Notes under the pieces: generated by a model | What the model was told of the DNA's origin: nothing | Seen by the model: only the letters and a program-made list of their open reading frames with translations | Databases searched by the model: none | Translations under genes and position numbers: made by a program | Shown: positions 43,480 through 53,257 of the stretch, piece after piece | Numbering within the stretch: position 1 is the first letter of the stretch | Layout of the letters: the number at the start of each line of letters is the position of its first letter | From: Alkalicoccus luteus | GTDB taxonomy: Bacteria > Bacillota > Bacilli > Bacillales > Salisediminibacteriaceae | Direction: 5' to 3' (one strand) | Assembly (NCBI GenBank): GCA_052061695.1 | Contig: JBPZEY010000002.1 | Length of the DNA stretch: 64,000 nt

Positions 43480-44838
43480 ATGCCGGACATCGTACATAAA
43501 TTAACAGGACCTGCTGCTTATTTGATGGTCCTGCTTTACTTAATCGACAGCGTGACTCCCCTCGAGATGTACGTCTTGTACGGGATTCTTGCGGCGCTGC
43601 TGCTTTTAATCAGCATGCTTTATATTTCGCTCCCTGCCCGCATCATCATCAGTCTGCTGCTGATAACCGGAGCGGTCCTTCACGTTCAGCTGTCTCTTCC
43701 ATTCACTGTTTGGATCGAAAGCTTCTCGGCTAATGTTAACATTCTTGGACTCTTTTTGTTCGTACCTATCATAGGCTGGTACATGAGCTATACCGGATAT
43801 TTGGAAGATTTAAAGCAGGTCATCGTCAAACGAGCACGGGAAAAAGGGTCAAAACCGTATCGGACCAGTTTTTTCCTGATGCTGACAACCGGCATGCTGC
43901 TTAACTTTGGAGCAATCTCTTTGATCAGGCAGATTGCTGATGAAAGCTTCCAGTCTTTTCATCCCAAAAAACTGACAGTTCACTTAATGAGAGGGTTCGC
44001 AGCGTGCATGCTTTGGTCACCCTATTTTGTCAATATCGGCCTTGTGCTGTCCATTTTTCACGTGTCATGGTTTTCTATTGGCTGGGCTGGATTGAGTCTC
44101 GCGGTGATTTACAGCATATCTGCTGGTCTCTTCTTAAAAACGTTGCGCTTTACCCATGATCCTCCTTCCGTAAATGATGCAGAATCAGGACGAAAAGCAA
44201 GCCTTCTGCCTTTGCTGCGCTTTGCGGCAATTTTTGTCACCTTATCGCTAACCTGGTATGGACTTGCGGAACAGTCAATGATTGCCATTGTCAGCTGGCT
44301 GGGACTGCTCGTTCCGATGATCTATGCAAGCCTGAAAGGAGAACTTCCTGGTTTTTTCCGCGAATCAGCCGGTTACATAAGCAGTGCCTTTTCCAGGTTG
44401 AAAAATGAAATCGCAGTGTTTATTGCAGCCGGCTTCTTTGGAACCGCGCTGTCGTTCACTGAGACAGGAGCAGTTGTCACAGAAGTTCTCCTCGATCTGA
44501 CCGGAGGATCTGTTCTGCTGCTGAGCTTTATGATCATGGCAGCTACTGCGGTGCTCGCCATGATCGGAATCCATCCCGTCGTGATTATTATCGGCGTGGG
44601 CGGATCTCTCAACTATGAAGCAGCAGGGATGAGCGCTGAATATGCAGCGATGCTGCTCGTGCTGAGCTGGACATGCGCTACCCAAGTTTCTCCGTTCTCA
44701 GGTCAAATGCTGATGACAGCGAGATTGATCGGTGTGCGCCCAATCGAGCTGTCAAGACAGAATGCTCTATTTGTCACAGCAAGCGCCATCGCCTCCGGAT
44801 TTTTGCTCTACTCATTTCACGCATTCAATCTTCTGTAA
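43480..44838 (+). CDS. Polytopic permease of unknown substrate (IT superfamily-like)
   Basis: 452 residues, about 11-12 hydrophobic segments. A re-entrant-like LSWTCATQVSPFSGQMLM late in the protein and LLTTGMLLNFGAISLIRQ recall anion/dicarboxylate (IT superfamily) permeases. No substrate can be given. AAAGGA nine bases before ATG. Divergent from the SDR gene across 62 bases. Confidence 0.7.
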   Translation: MPDIVHKLTGPAAYLMVLLYLIDSVTPLEMYVLYGILAALLLLISMLYISLPARIIISLLLITGAVLHVQLSLPFTVWIESFSANVNILGLFLFVPIIGWYMSYTGYLEDLKQVIVKRAREKGSKPYRTSFFLMLTTGMLLNFGAISLIRQIADESFQSFHPKKLTVHLMRGFAACMLWSPYFVNIGLVLSIFHVSWFSIGWAGLSLAVIYSISAGLFLKTLRFTHDPPSVNDAESGRKASLLPLLRFAAIFVTLSLTWYGLAEQSMIAIVSWLGLLVPMIYASLKGELPGFFRESAGYISSAFSRLKNEIAVFIAAGFFGTALSFTETGAVVTEVLLDLTGGSVLLLSFMIMAATAVLAMIGIHPVVIIIGVGGSLNYEAAGMSAEYAAMLLVLSWTCATQVSPFSGQMLMTARLIGVRPIELSRQNALFVTASAIASGFLLYSFHAFNLL

Positions 44839-44841
44839 CCG

Positions 44842-44881
44842 AAAAAGGCTGTCTCATCGATTGATGTGAGACAGCCTTTTT
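44842..44881. terminator. Bidirectional terminator
   Basis: AAAAAGGCTGTCTCA pairs perfectly with TGAGACAGCCTTTTT around a ten-base loop, between convergent genes. Confidence 0.92.
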
Positions 44882-44886
44882 ACCGT

Positions 44887-45090
44887 TTACGCTTTTTCCA
44901 CGAGCTCATACTCTGAATGACGCAGGACGGTTCTTGGCTTCGTTCCGTCTGCATCTCGCTTTTCCAGCTCAATCGAAATTGAATTGGTATAGGGAGAGAT
45001 CACTTTTGCAAGTTCTCCTTTATATTCACCTGCAGTAACAAGCACCTGGTCGCCTGACTGCACTAATACTTCCTGCTGTTCTTCCGACAT
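44887..45090 (-). CDS. ykvS: YkvS-like DUF2187 (KOW-type) small protein
   Basis: 67 residues. SGDQVLVTAGEYKGELAKVI is a KOW-like SH3-barrel beta hairpin, and RHSEYELV ends the family core. Probably binds RNA or protein; function unknown. AAAGGGG upstream of ATG. Ends six bases from the shared terminator. Confidence 0.8.
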   Translation of the reverse strand: MSEEQQEVLVQSGDQVLVTAGEYKGELAKVISPYTNSISIELEKRDADGTKPRTVLRHSEYELVEKA

Positions 45091-45162
45091 TCCGCTTTCC
45101 CCTTTCCTTTTTGACAGTAATCATTGCAAATAATACCTTCTATCCAGGCATAAATCAACCGT

Positions 45163-45462
45163 TTACGTTCTGGAGCTCGAAATCGTCATCGCATCAAAAT
45201 TCAGCTTCGCACCGGTCTTTGAAAGAAAATCCAATCCGATGATTCCGTCTGCTTCCATCGGCTGCAGTTCAGCCCTGTAGCCGCTGACTTTCAACGGGCC
45301 GATGCTGAAAGCTTCCAGAACAGGATTATCAGTAAGGGACTCATTGAGAACGGTTTTTGCGGAACCGGTATCGATCATGACATGAATAGTGCGATACTCG
45401 CCTTCTATTTTCAGACGGGCTTCGGTGTAAATTCTTCCGCCTTCCAATGTCAGATGTTTCAT
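45163..45462 (-). CDS. Retropepsin-like aspartic protease, single domain (99 aa)
   Basis: 99 residues, the size of one retroviral protease subunit. Active-site motif HVMIDTGSAKTVL, and a later hydrophobic-hydrophobic-Gly element ADGIIGLDFLSK typical of the pepsin-like half. It would act as a homodimer, as retropepsins do. No signal peptide, so cytosolic. AAAGGATG precedes ATG. Monocistronic between ykvS and topB. Activity and target are unknown. Confidence 0.75.
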   Translation of the reverse strand: MKHLTLEGGRIYTEARLKIEGEYRTIHVMIDTGSAKTVLNESLTDNPVLEAFSIGPLKVSGYRAELQPMEADGIIGLDFLSKTGAKLNFDAMTISSSRT

Positions 45463-45566
45463 GGTGTCATCCTTTCTATCAAAACGTAATAAACCTTTTC
45501 CAGTTTCTATTAAATCAGAAACGAGCTTCTATTTCACCTATTAATGTGCCGGAAATGCAAATCCGT

Positions 45567-47711
45567 TTATTTTTGAGTATCCGGCACTGTATCAAACTGG
45601 ATTTTCTGCTGTTTGTTGTTCCACGTCAAACGGGCCTGAAAGGTCGTTTCTCCTCGCTTAAATCCTTTGATCAAGTCCGTGCTCCCGGAACTGAGCAGCT
45701 TTTTAATCTGTGCTCTAGGGATAGATTTCTGAAGAATGGTTTTGGAGATCGTAAACGTACAGTTGCTTTTTTTATAGTTTGAACAGCCGACAAATGCGCC
45801 GTAATCAAGGGCGGCTCCGCCGCAGAGCGGGCATGCACCAGCTCCGGCCGGTTTTTTAGCTGTTTTTTTAGCAGTCCGCTTTGAGCCTGCTTTTGGAAAG
45901 GGATGACGTTCCGCCTGTTTCGGCACCGTCTCAACAAGGTGGCGTACAAAAGCAGTCACCTGCTCAATGAAATAGGCAGACCCTTTTTCAGCTGCGCCAA
46001 TTTCTTTTAATCGTTTTTCCCACTTTGCTGTCATTTCGGGTGAGGCAAGAAGCGTTCCAGCTACTGCAGCGGCCAGCGCCCGCCCCTTATCGTCGACATA
46101 CACATTATTTTGACTGACGTGAATATAGCCCCGCTGCTTCAACGTCTGAATGATCCCTGCTCTCGTGGCCTCTGTGCCGATTCCCTCGGTCTCCTTTAAA
46201 ACAGACGCGTCTTCTGCGCTCAGCAGTTTCCCGCATGTTTTCATTAACGTGATCAAATCACCTTCTGTGTAGCGTTTAGGGGGCTGCGTCTGTTTTTCAA
46301 CTGTTTCTACGCTCTCAACCTGTACCTCTTCGTTTTTCTGGAGCGGCGGGCCGCTGCGATCCTGCGATTTCACAGGCAGCACCTTGCGCCAGCCTTCATC
46401 GATAATCGTTTCAAAGCTGGAAGCATATACAGCTTGACTGGAAACGGTCGTCTCCACTTTCTTGGTGTCAGAAAGCCGTGGCGGATAATGCGCAGCCAGC
46501 ACCCGCTTCACGATCATATCGTAGAGCTTGCGTTCATCAGGAGAAAGCTTATCGGGCCCTGGCACTTCTTCTGTCGGGATAATGGCGTAGTGATCCGTAA
46601 CCTTTTCCGGTTTAACACAGCGCTTGTTCGACCGCAGGCTTTTTAACGGAAGCGGGAAATAAGCTGCGTAGTTTGATTGTTGTTCCAGCTGAACGGCAGC
46701 TTTTTTAACGGTTTCCGCTTCTTCTGCAGGCAAATAGGGAGAATCCGTCCGCGGATAAGAAATATGACCTTTCGTATACAGCCGCTGAGCTGTATCCAGC
46801 GTCTTTTTAGGTGCAAATTTAAATGCCTTATTTGCCTCAGCCTGCAGTGAGGAAAGCGTATAAAGGAGAGGATGGGGGATACGCTTCTGTTTTTCTTCAA
46901 GCTTGGTTACTCTGCCAGTTGATCCACGATCTGCAGAAGCTTCTGTCTCAGCTTGCTGTTGGTTTGAAAATGCATAGCTTCCATCCCTCGTTTTCAAGCG
47001 GCCCCGGTACGAACCTGCGGCTGCCTGAAAACACGCTTCCACTTCCCAGTACGTTTCCTGCTTAAACGATTCTATTTCTTTCTCACGCTCGTCTATCATA
47101 CAAAGGACAGGCGTCTGCACCCTTCCAAGTGAGAATACGTCCGTCGAACCGGACTGTTGGAACAGCAGCGTATACAGCCTCGAGGCGTTCATTCCGACAA
47201 GCCAGTCCGCATAGGCTCTGCTGACAGCTTCTTCATACAGCGGATAGGTTTCCTGGTCATCCGTCAGCTGCTTAAACGCCTGACGTACAGCTCCTGGAGT
47301 GAGTGACTGCACCCAAAGCCGTTTCAACGGTTTTTTTACACTAATTTGATCAAGAATGAGACGGATGATCGCTTCCCCCTCCCGTTCTGCATCTCCTGCA
47401 TGAATAATCAGCGAGATATCAGACCGGCGCACAAATCGTTCAATTACTCGAAATTCTTTAAAGCGTTTCACTTTGTATTCGAATCTCTCCGGAATCATAG
47501 GAAGCGTCTGAAGCGACCACCGCTTCCAGTCGCTTCGGTATCCGTCCGGCGGAATCGGTTCGACCAAATGACCCAGAGCCCATACGACAGCTGCCCCCTC
47601 CGGAAATTCCGGAGAGGGTGGCAAGAGCAGATGGTCCTTCTGACGAACCGGCTTAAATGGTGCAGCGAGTTTGGAAGCCTGATCCGGCTTCTCTGCAATA
47701 ATTAAATACAT
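45567..47711 (-). CDS. topB: DNA topoisomerase III
   Basis: 714 residues, type IA topoisomerase. TOPRIM begins LIIAEKPDQASKLA, metal site GDAEREGEA (compare DAGREGE in Bacillus homologues), catalytic Tyr in ISYPRTDSPYL. C-terminal zinc-finger-like CPLCGG plus two further Cys. Relaxes and decatenates negatively supercoiled DNA. GGGAGG before ATG. Confidence 0.95.
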   Translation of the reverse strand: MYLIIAEKPDQASKLAAPFKPVRQKDHLLLPPSPEFPEGAAVVWALGHLVEPIPPDGYRSDWKRWSLQTLPMIPERFEYKVKRFKEFRVIERFVRRSDISLIIHAGDAEREGEAIIRLILDQISVKKPLKRLWVQSLTPGAVRQAFKQLTDDQETYPLYEEAVSRAYADWLVGMNASRLYTLLFQQSGSTDVFSLGRVQTPVLCMIDEREKEIESFKQETYWEVEACFQAAAGSYRGRLKTRDGSYAFSNQQQAETEASADRGSTGRVTKLEEKQKRIPHPLLYTLSSLQAEANKAFKFAPKKTLDTAQRLYTKGHISYPRTDSPYLPAEEAETVKKAAVQLEQQSNYAAYFPLPLKSLRSNKRCVKPEKVTDHYAIIPTEEVPGPDKLSPDERKLYDMIVKRVLAAHYPPRLSDTKKVETTVSSQAVYASSFETIIDEGWRKVLPVKSQDRSGPPLQKNEEVQVESVETVEKQTQPPKRYTEGDLITLMKTCGKLLSAEDASVLKETEGIGTEATRAGIIQTLKQRGYIHVSQNNVYVDDKGRALAAAVAGTLLASPEMTAKWEKRLKEIGAAEKGSAYFIEQVTAFVRHLVETVPKQAERHPFPKAGSKRTAKKTAKKPAGAGACPLCGGAALDYGAFVGCSNYKKSNCTFTISKTILQKSIPRAQIKKLLSSGSTDLIKGFKRGETTFQARLTWNNKQQKIQFDTVPDTQK

Positions 47712-47771
47712 AGGCGCCTCCCGAACGTACGTTTGACATTAGTATACCGATGAACGGGGGCATGCGCAAGG

Positions 47772-48629
47772 TTACGAATCCGATCGTTTTTCAGTAAGTC
47801 CGGGAGTCTGAGTAATCCGCTCTTCTTTCATCAGTTTACCAAGACCGCGTTTAAATGCCGCTTTACTCATCCCAAAAGCAGCTTCAATTTCTGCCGGAGT
47901 CGATTTATCGGTGAACGGCATTTGACCGCCCCGCTGTTCCAGGATCTCCATTATTTTTTCAGCATCCTTTGCCTGAGCAGCGGTGCGTTCATCACGAAGC
48001 GTTACATTAATTGTGCCATCTTCTTTAACGTCGATGACGCGAGCTTCTAAAAGCTGGCCTAAACGAGGGGCAAACACAAGCTGGCTGTCATGAATAAATG
48101 CCCGCACACCTTCCTCTGTCACCATTGCACAGCCTGCTTCTTTGATGGAATACACGTGCCCCTTTACCGTTGTACCGTACCATTTACGGTCTGCTTTATC
48201 ACGCTCAGCATCGATCACTGCTTCATAGACAGGCAGCGCTTTTAAGCGTCCTTTACGGTCGTGTCCGAGACAGACAAACAGCTTATCCCCTTTTGCCGGC
48301 CAGCGCGTTTTATCTTCCGGGAGATCATCCTTTGATACGAGAATGTCTTTTTCAAGCCCGATGTGCACAAATACGCCGGCATCGATCGCTGATACGACGT
48401 AAGCCCAGTCATAGGCTTCTGTCGTAATCGTTGGGATATTCATCGTGGCCTGCAGTTTGCCCGCCTTCGTTTCGTAAACAAAAATGCGTACTTCTTTACC
48501 TACCGGTCCTGTAATTTCTGCTTCAGGAAGCAAAAATTCCTGACCCCCCGCTGACACGAATACCCCTTGTTTCGTATGCCGGACAAATTCCGCGTTATGG
48601 ACGGATCCGGATATCGGTTGCTGATTCAT
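47772..48629 (-). CDS. cvfB: CvfB/YitL-like S1-domain RNA-binding protein
   Basis: 285 residues. Three S1-like OB folds followed by a winged-helix end with GMSKAAFKRGLGKLMKE, the CvfB layout. CvfB affects expression of virulence or stress genes in Gram-positive bacteria; YitL is the Bacillus homologue. ATG 48629 has AGGAGG upstream; a longer in-frame extension to 48734 runs through the ilvA terminator and is rejected. Confidence 0.9.
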   Translation of the reverse strand: MNQQPISGSVHNAEFVRHTKQGVFVSAGGQEFLLPEAEITGPVGKEVRIFVYETKAGKLQATMNIPTITTEAYDWAYVVSAIDAGVFVHIGLEKDILVSKDDLPEDKTRWPAKGDKLFVCLGHDRKGRLKALPVYEAVIDAERDKADRKWYGTTVKGHVYSIKEAGCAMVTEEGVRAFIHDSQLVFAPRLGQLLEARVIDVKEDGTINVTLRDERTAAQAKDAEKIMEILEQRGGQMPFTDKSTPAEIEAAFGMSKAAFKRGLGKLMKEERITQTPGLTEKRSDS

Positions 48630-48671
48630 AATTGGCCTCCTGTAAAGTCTGATTGCTGCGTGAACGCAAAA

Positions 48672-48722
48672 AGAAAAGAGCCAAATTTCGCGAACTAGCG
48701 TCGCAGAAGCACCGGCTCTTTC
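48672..48722 (-). terminator. Terminator of ilvA
   Basis: On the minus strand GGAAAGAGCC pairs with GGCTCTTTTC around a long loop containing a second small hairpin (TCGCG-type), followed by T-rich DNA. Confidence 0.65.
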
Positions 48723-48734
48723 CTGACGTTCCAA

Positions 48735-49994
48735 TTAAATAAGCAGATTAAACAGATCTTCATCTTTATTGATTTCTATATAAGCAAACCCTTTTTTGTC
48801 CATTCTGTCAATAAGTGAACTGTAATCTTCCCGATATTTTAATTCAATTCCACACAATACCGGTCCTTTATCACGATTATTCTTCTTCGTGTATTCAAAC
48901 CGGGTGATATCATCAGTCGGCCCGAGCACATCAATAAGAAATTCGCGAAGAGCACCGGCTCGCTGCGGGAAGTTGACGATAAAATAATGCTTGAGCCCCT
49001 GATGGATCATCGAACGCTCTTTCACTTCCTGCATACGGTCAATGTCGTTGTTACCGCCGCTGACGACACATACAACGGCCTTGCCCCGGATTTCATCACG
49101 ATACTCGTCCAGTGCCGCGATGGAAAGGGCGCCGGCAGGCTCTGCTACGATCGCATTCTCGTTGTATAGATTGAGCATGGTAGAACAAACATGACCTTCC
49201 TCTACCAGCGAAATACGGTCTACAATCCGCTTCGAGATATCGTACGTAATCGAACCGACTGTTTTGACAGCTGCACCGTCCACAAATTTGTTGATTTTAG
49301 CGAGCGACGTAACCGCTCCTCGTTCCAGCGACGTCTTCATACCGGGAGCACCGGCAGGCTCTACGCCAATAATTTTAGTAGAAGGGGAAATCTCTTTAAA
49401 GTAGGTGCCGACACCTGAAACGAGACCTCCTCCGCCGATTCCCATAAATACGTGGGAAACTGGAACGTCAATGTCTTCTAAAATTTCCATTCCTACCGTG
49501 CCTTGGCCTGCGATGGTCCGGACGTCGTCGAATGGATGGATAAATGTCATATCCTCTTCCTGTCTGAGCTGATCTGCGGCGGCATATGCATCGTCGAACG
49601 TATCACCTGTGAGCACAACATCCACAAACGGCTCGCCGAAAAACTCGACTCTCGACACTTTTTGACGTGGCGTTGTAGACGGCATAAAAATTTTCCCACG
49701 CACGCCGAGTGCTTTACAGGAGTATGCGACACCCTGCGCGTGGTTACCCGCACTTGCACAAACGACTCCCCGCTGCAGCTCCTGCTCGGATAGTCCCTGC
49801 ATTAAATTGTAGGCACCGCGCAGTTTAAACGACCGGACGACTTGGAGATCTTCCCGTTTCAGATAAACATCTGCTTCATATTTATCAGAAAGAATAGCAT
49901 CCCGCTGAAGAGGCGTTTTCACCACTACATCCTTCAACGCTTGATGCGCCACCAAAATATCTTTCACATGCACGCTCTGTTCGGTCTTTTCCAT
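48735..49994 (-). CDS. ilvA: Threonine dehydratase (isoleucine biosynthesis)
   Basis: 419 residues. PLP Lys in RSFKLRGA, glycine loop GIGGGGLVSG, and a short C-terminal ACT-like regulatory domain (about 330-419) beginning YFIVNFPQRAGALREFL. Converts threonine to 2-oxobutanoate. The single ACT domain is the usual Bacillus form. No T-box leader is visible upstream; a cre-like site lies 100 bases before the start. Confidence 0.95.
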   Translation of the reverse strand: MEKTEQSVHVKDILVAHQALKDVVVKTPLQRDAILSDKYEADVYLKREDLQVVRSFKLRGAYNLMQGLSEQELQRGVVCASAGNHAQGVAYSCKALGVRGKIFMPSTTPRQKVSRVEFFGEPFVDVVLTGDTFDDAYAAADQLRQEEDMTFIHPFDDVRTIAGQGTVGMEILEDIDVPVSHVFMGIGGGGLVSGVGTYFKEISPSTKIIGVEPAGAPGMKTSLERGAVTSLAKINKFVDGAAVKTVGSITYDISKRIVDRISLVEEGHVCSTMLNLYNENAIVAEPAGALSIAALDEYRDEIRGKAVVCVVSGGNNDIDRMQEVKERSMIHQGLKHYFIVNFPQRAGALREFLIDVLGPTDDITRFEYTKKNNRDKGPVLCGIELKYREDYSSLIDRMDKKGFAYIEINKDEDLFNLLI

Positions 49995-50093
49995 GGCAGA
50001 AGCTCCTCTTCGTTCAAAATATTATGACTAATCTTATCACAGGAAGCCGCTGGAGAAAACAGCGTTGCTGTAACTATTTCAATCAATCGCATA

Positions 50094-50107
50094 TGTAAGC
50101 GCTCTCT
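50094..50107. promoter_or_regulatory. Candidate cre (CcpA) site upstream of ilvA
   Basis: TGTAAGCGCTCTCT matches TGWAARCGYTWNCW with one mismatch. It lies 100 bases before the ilvA start. The same 15 bases (one further G) recur before amtB at 53365. Confidence 0.5.
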
Positions 50108-50201
50108 GCTTGAATACTCTCCTTTACCTTTGCAAAATATGAAGAAAACGGAAGACGTCCGACCCGTTATTCGATTAATATTGCGGGAAGCTGCTATGAA
50201 A

Positions 50202-50237
50202 GCAGCCGGTGTCCGAAATAATCGGAACACCGGCTGC
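50202..50237 (-). terminator. Terminator of the amtB operon
   Basis: GCAGCCGGTGT and ACACCGGCTGC pair, with an inner CCG/CGG extension, about 24 bases after the exonuclease stop; TTT follows on the minus strand. The rest of the 266-base gap to ilvA holds the cre-like site and the ilvA 5' region. Confidence 0.75.
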
Positions 50238-50260
50238 CAAGTGAGCTGCTGGATACGTAA

Positions 50261-50974
50261 TTAAGTTTTAGCTGCAGCTTCCTTATACATATCAGCTAAT
50301 GTATAGATGCCGTTCTGCATACAGGATGAGCACGCCTCAGTCCAGATATCGGCCGCTGCTTTTGCATCTAGTAAAGCGTGATGCCGACCTTCAGGCACTA
50401 CATCAAAGTAGCGGCAAAACTCCTCAAGTGTTACTGCGTGTTCAAGTTCATGGATATGCAGTACTGCGAATCTCGTATCGACGATCCGCCTTGAAAGCTT
50501 CATTCGGTAAAGCTTCCATAGCGTATGATTTAAAAAGGCTTTCTCATGCGCTGAATGGTGCGCTACTAGCGTACTTTCCGCTGAAAACGACAGGAAATCC
50601 TTTACCACTTCCGCAGCTGGCGGTGCGTCTATCAGCTCCTGCTTGGTCAATCCAGTCAGTTTTAACACAGGCTCAGGCGGGTTTTCAGTAAAAATTGGTG
50701 AATAAAAGGAGGTTCGCTGCCCCTTTTCCACTCTGACCGCTCCAATAGACAGAATCTTGTCTCCTTTAGCTGGTGAAAAACCGGTCGTTTCCAGGTCTAC
50801 TACAGTTACTGGCAGCTCCTGAAGCGGGATCGTCAGCTCTTTATGATCACGGCGGTCCCGCTCAAGCTGTCTCGCATAAGCCGCAGCTCCAGCGCTGCTT
50901 CCTCCCTTGTGATCATAGACAGCTCCACCAGCAAGTGCGCCGAGCGAACGTCTCCATCTGTCCAGCATGTTCAT
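50261..50974 (-). CDS. DnaQ-family exonuclease in the amtB operon
   Basis: 237 residues. Exo motif I VVDLETTGFSP, motif II in TLVAHHSAHEKAFL, motif III HHALLDAKA: a complete DEDDh set. N-terminal 60 residues are basic. ATG overlaps the DUF294 stop (ATGA). Paralogue, by position and motif, of the exonuclease at 20424-21158, which also follows a DUF294 gene. It is the last gene of the nitrogen-controlled operon. Confidence 0.88.
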   Translation of the reverse strand: MNMLDRWRRSLGALAGGAVYDHKGGSSAGAAAYARQLERDRRDHKELTIPLQELPVTVVDLETTGFSPAKGDKILSIGAVRVEKGQRTSFYSPIFTENPPEPVLKLTGLTKQELIDAPPAAEVVKDFLSFSAESTLVAHHSAHEKAFLNHTLWKLYRMKLSRRIVDTRFAVLHIHELEHAVTLEEFCRYFDVVPEGRHHALLDAKAAADIWTEACSSCMQNGIYTLADMYKEAAAKT

Positions 50975-51921
50975 CCGTTATCACGCTTTCTGTAATACGC
51001 CGTTACGTTCCGATAGAGCCGCTTTCCTTCTTTCATAAACTGCTTTACTTTCTCTTTTTCTTCATTCTTTAAGCTTTTCATGTTAAGCAAATGAATCGTT
51101 TCGTACGAGTCTTCTTGCGCTACGTGCTGCTGGCGAAATGAAAGTGCCTCTTCAAAAACCCGCGCTGCGGCTTCACCGTTTAATGCTGGCGGCAGCGCAC
51201 GCAGCCTGGCGGGCGTATGCTGCTCGTTTACTTTTTCAAACACCGCGCCAATACGGGCAGCGTGTACGAAAGGAAATAGAATGGATTCCTTGTAATTAAT
51301 ATTCCCCTTGATATCCGTTATAACTTGACCGAACATGTTGCGACGCTTGCGTCGAAAGCTTGTGTTAGCGATAATTCGATCCATCAGCTCAGGCCTGAAG
51401 CGAACAGAATCGGTAATGATCTGCTTCATTTTTTCAGCATGGGCCGATCCCGACAACGTTCTCGCGTCCATGAAAATCATTAAATACCGGACAGCCTCCC
51501 AGTCGGGCTGATCCAGCCATGTGGACAGCTGCGCTTCCATAGACGACAGGTTTCTGCACCAGAGCGGATTGCTGCTCATCACCTTGCCTTCGCAGTACGG
51601 ATACCCCGCGTGATAGAGCGCTTCTGCTACGCGTTCACCAAGCTTCAAAAAAGCATCGCTATCGTTCTTTCCTTCATACAATATCCCGTGATCCTGATCG
51701 CTGAAGGCTGCCTGTTCGCCTCTCCCTGCACTGCCCATCACATAAAATGAGCACGGGGAAGGAAGCGGGCCATGATCGTCTTCGAATAGGGAAAGTTGTT
51801 CCTTAAACAGCTGCTCTATCCGTCGGTCGTGCCATACGTTTACTTCCTCCCAGGAAACGGAAGGATCCTGCAGGGAAATTCCCTGCAGGAACGGATTATT
51901 TGAAGCGGTTATTTGCTCCAT
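50971..51921 (-). CDS. DUF294 GlnD-like nucleotidyltransferase in the amtB operon
   Basis: 316 residues containing only the nucleotidyltransferase half (about 40-150) and the DUF294 C-terminal helices (about 190-316). It lacks the cyclic-nucleotide and CBS domains of the copy at 18508. Active-site motif GSAGRGEQAAFSDQD is intact. GlnD-type enzymes modify PII proteins. Here it takes the place usually held by glnK after amtB, but its target is unknown. It overlaps the amtB stop by one base and the exonuclease start by four. Confidence 0.87.
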   Translation of the reverse strand: MEQITASNNPFLQGISLQDPSVSWEEVNVWHDRRIEQLFKEQLSLFEDDHGPLPSPCSFYVMGSAGRGEQAAFSDQDHGILYEGKNDSDAFLKLGERVAEALYHAGYPYCEGKVMSSNPLWCRNLSSMEAQLSTWLDQPDWEAVRYLMIFMDARTLSGSAHAEKMKQIITDSVRFRPELMDRIIANTSFRRKRRNMFGQVITDIKGNINYKESILFPFVHAARIGAVFEKVNEQHTPARLRALPPALNGEAAARVFEEALSFRQQHVAQEDSYETIHLLNMKSLKNEEKEKVKQFMKEGKRLYRNVTAYYRKRDNG

Positions 51922-53198
51922 CAGGCACCGTGCTTCTTCACGGTTTCTGATGCCTTCTCCATGTTCTCCGGATAACCGTAGCTGCCGTGCTCACTCATAT
52001 CAAGACCCACAAGCTCTTCCTCTTCAGATACGCGCAGGCCGCCAAGCACCTTGTCCAGCACCTTCAAAATAATGAAAGCAACTGCAAATGCGTACAGTCC
52101 TGAAACAGCTACCCCTGTGAATTGAACACCAAGCTGAGTCAGACCACCACCGTAAAACAATCCCGGAAGGCCGCCGTTCATCGCCGCGAGATCAGGAGTG
52201 GCGAAAAATCCGGTTGAAAGAGTTCCCCAAATACCTGCAACACCGTGAACAGAAAGAGCAAAGATCGGATCATCAATTTTTGCTTTGTCAAAAAACACCA
52301 TACTGAAATGTACAATCAAGCCGGCGATTACACCGATAATAACGGCGGCCCAAGGGGCGACAAATGCCGTTGAAGCAGTGATAGCCACGAGTCCGGCGAG
52401 CGCACCATTTAACATCGTCGGAATATCATTTCTTCCAGTCATCGCAGAAACGATAAACATTGCTGCAATCGCACCCGCTGCTGCTGCAAGCTGAGTTGTA
52501 AGCGCGACGTATCCGAAAAATGCACCATCCACGCCAAGCGTAGATCCGCCGTTAAATCCAAACCAGCCTACCCAGAGAATCAGCACACCAAGAGCTGTAT
52601 ACACCTGGTTGTGACCAGCAAGATTGTTGGATGTGCCGTCGCTGTTGAATTTCCCGATACGCGGCTTTAAGATAATCGTTGCTGCAAGTGCCGCCAAAGC
52701 ACCAGTTAAGTGCACGACTGTAGATCCAGCGAAGTCCTGTTTGCCAAGTCCCGCAAGCCACCCGTCTCCCCAGATCCAGTGCGCGACGACCGGGTAAATG
52801 AATGCGGAAAATGCGATAGCAAATAGAATATAAACAGATAATTTCGCACGTTCTGCAAATCCGCCAAATGCGATCGTCAGCGCGATGGCTGCAAATGCCA
52901 GCTGAAAGATAAAGTCAACAGATCCGGCAAGGCCATCTACGGTAGATTCAAAATCACCATAGAAGAAATCAGACATTCCGATAAACAAGTTGCCTTCCCC
53001 GTAAATAAAACCGTACCCGACTGCCCAGAAAACAAGTGATGCAATCCCCACTGTAAAAATCGTTTTACCGGCAATATGCCCGGCGTTTTTCATTCTCGTC
53101 GATCCGGCCTCGAGGAGTATGAATCCCCCCTGCATCAGCAGGACTAGAGCAAAGCATACGATAATCCATACATTATTCATGAGAAACAATTCGTCCAT
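51921..53198 (-). CDS. amtB: Ammonium transporter (AmtB/NrgA)
   Basis: 425 residues, 11 membrane helices. The twin histidines of the pore are in VVHLTGALAAL and LSVHGVAGIWG; the FGGFAERAKL and GFNGGSTLG segments are Amt hallmarks. The C-terminal tail is acidic and extended. ATG 53198 is used; GTG 53207 abuts the GGGAGT site. Promoter and TnrA box are described separately. No PII gene follows. Confidence 0.95.
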   Translation of the reverse strand: MDELFLMNNVWIIVCFALVLLMQGGFILLEAGSTRMKNAGHIAGKTIFTVGIASLVFWAVGYGFIYGEGNLFIGMSDFFYGDFESTVDGLAGSVDFIFQLAFAAIALTIAFGGFAERAKLSVYILFAIAFSAFIYPVVAHWIWGDGWLAGLGKQDFAGSTVVHLTGALAALAATIILKPRIGKFNSDGTSNNLAGHNQVYTALGVLILWVGWFGFNGGSTLGVDGAFFGYVALTTQLAAAAGAIAAMFIVSAMTGRNDIPTMLNGALAGLVAITASTAFVAPWAAVIIGVIAGLIVHFSMVFFDKAKIDDPIFALSVHGVAGIWGTLSTGFFATPDLAAMNGGLPGLFYGGGLTQLGVQFTGVAVSGLYAFAVAFIILKVLDKVLGGLRVSEEEELVGLDMSEHGSYGYPENMEKASETVKKHGA

Positions 53199-53257
53199 CC
53201 CATTCACACTCCCTGAGTTTATTTCTGTCAGCTAATGTGCCAACAGCTATGTACCTC

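Noticed and set aside
45567..47711. TopB metal motif GDAEREGE differs from the textbook DxDxE.
   Set aside because: Bacillus topoisomerase III proteins have DAGREGE at this place, so the variant is within the family range.
48630..48734. N-terminal extension of cvfB.
   Set aside because: It crosses the ilvA terminator; ATG 48629 has a strong AGGAGG.
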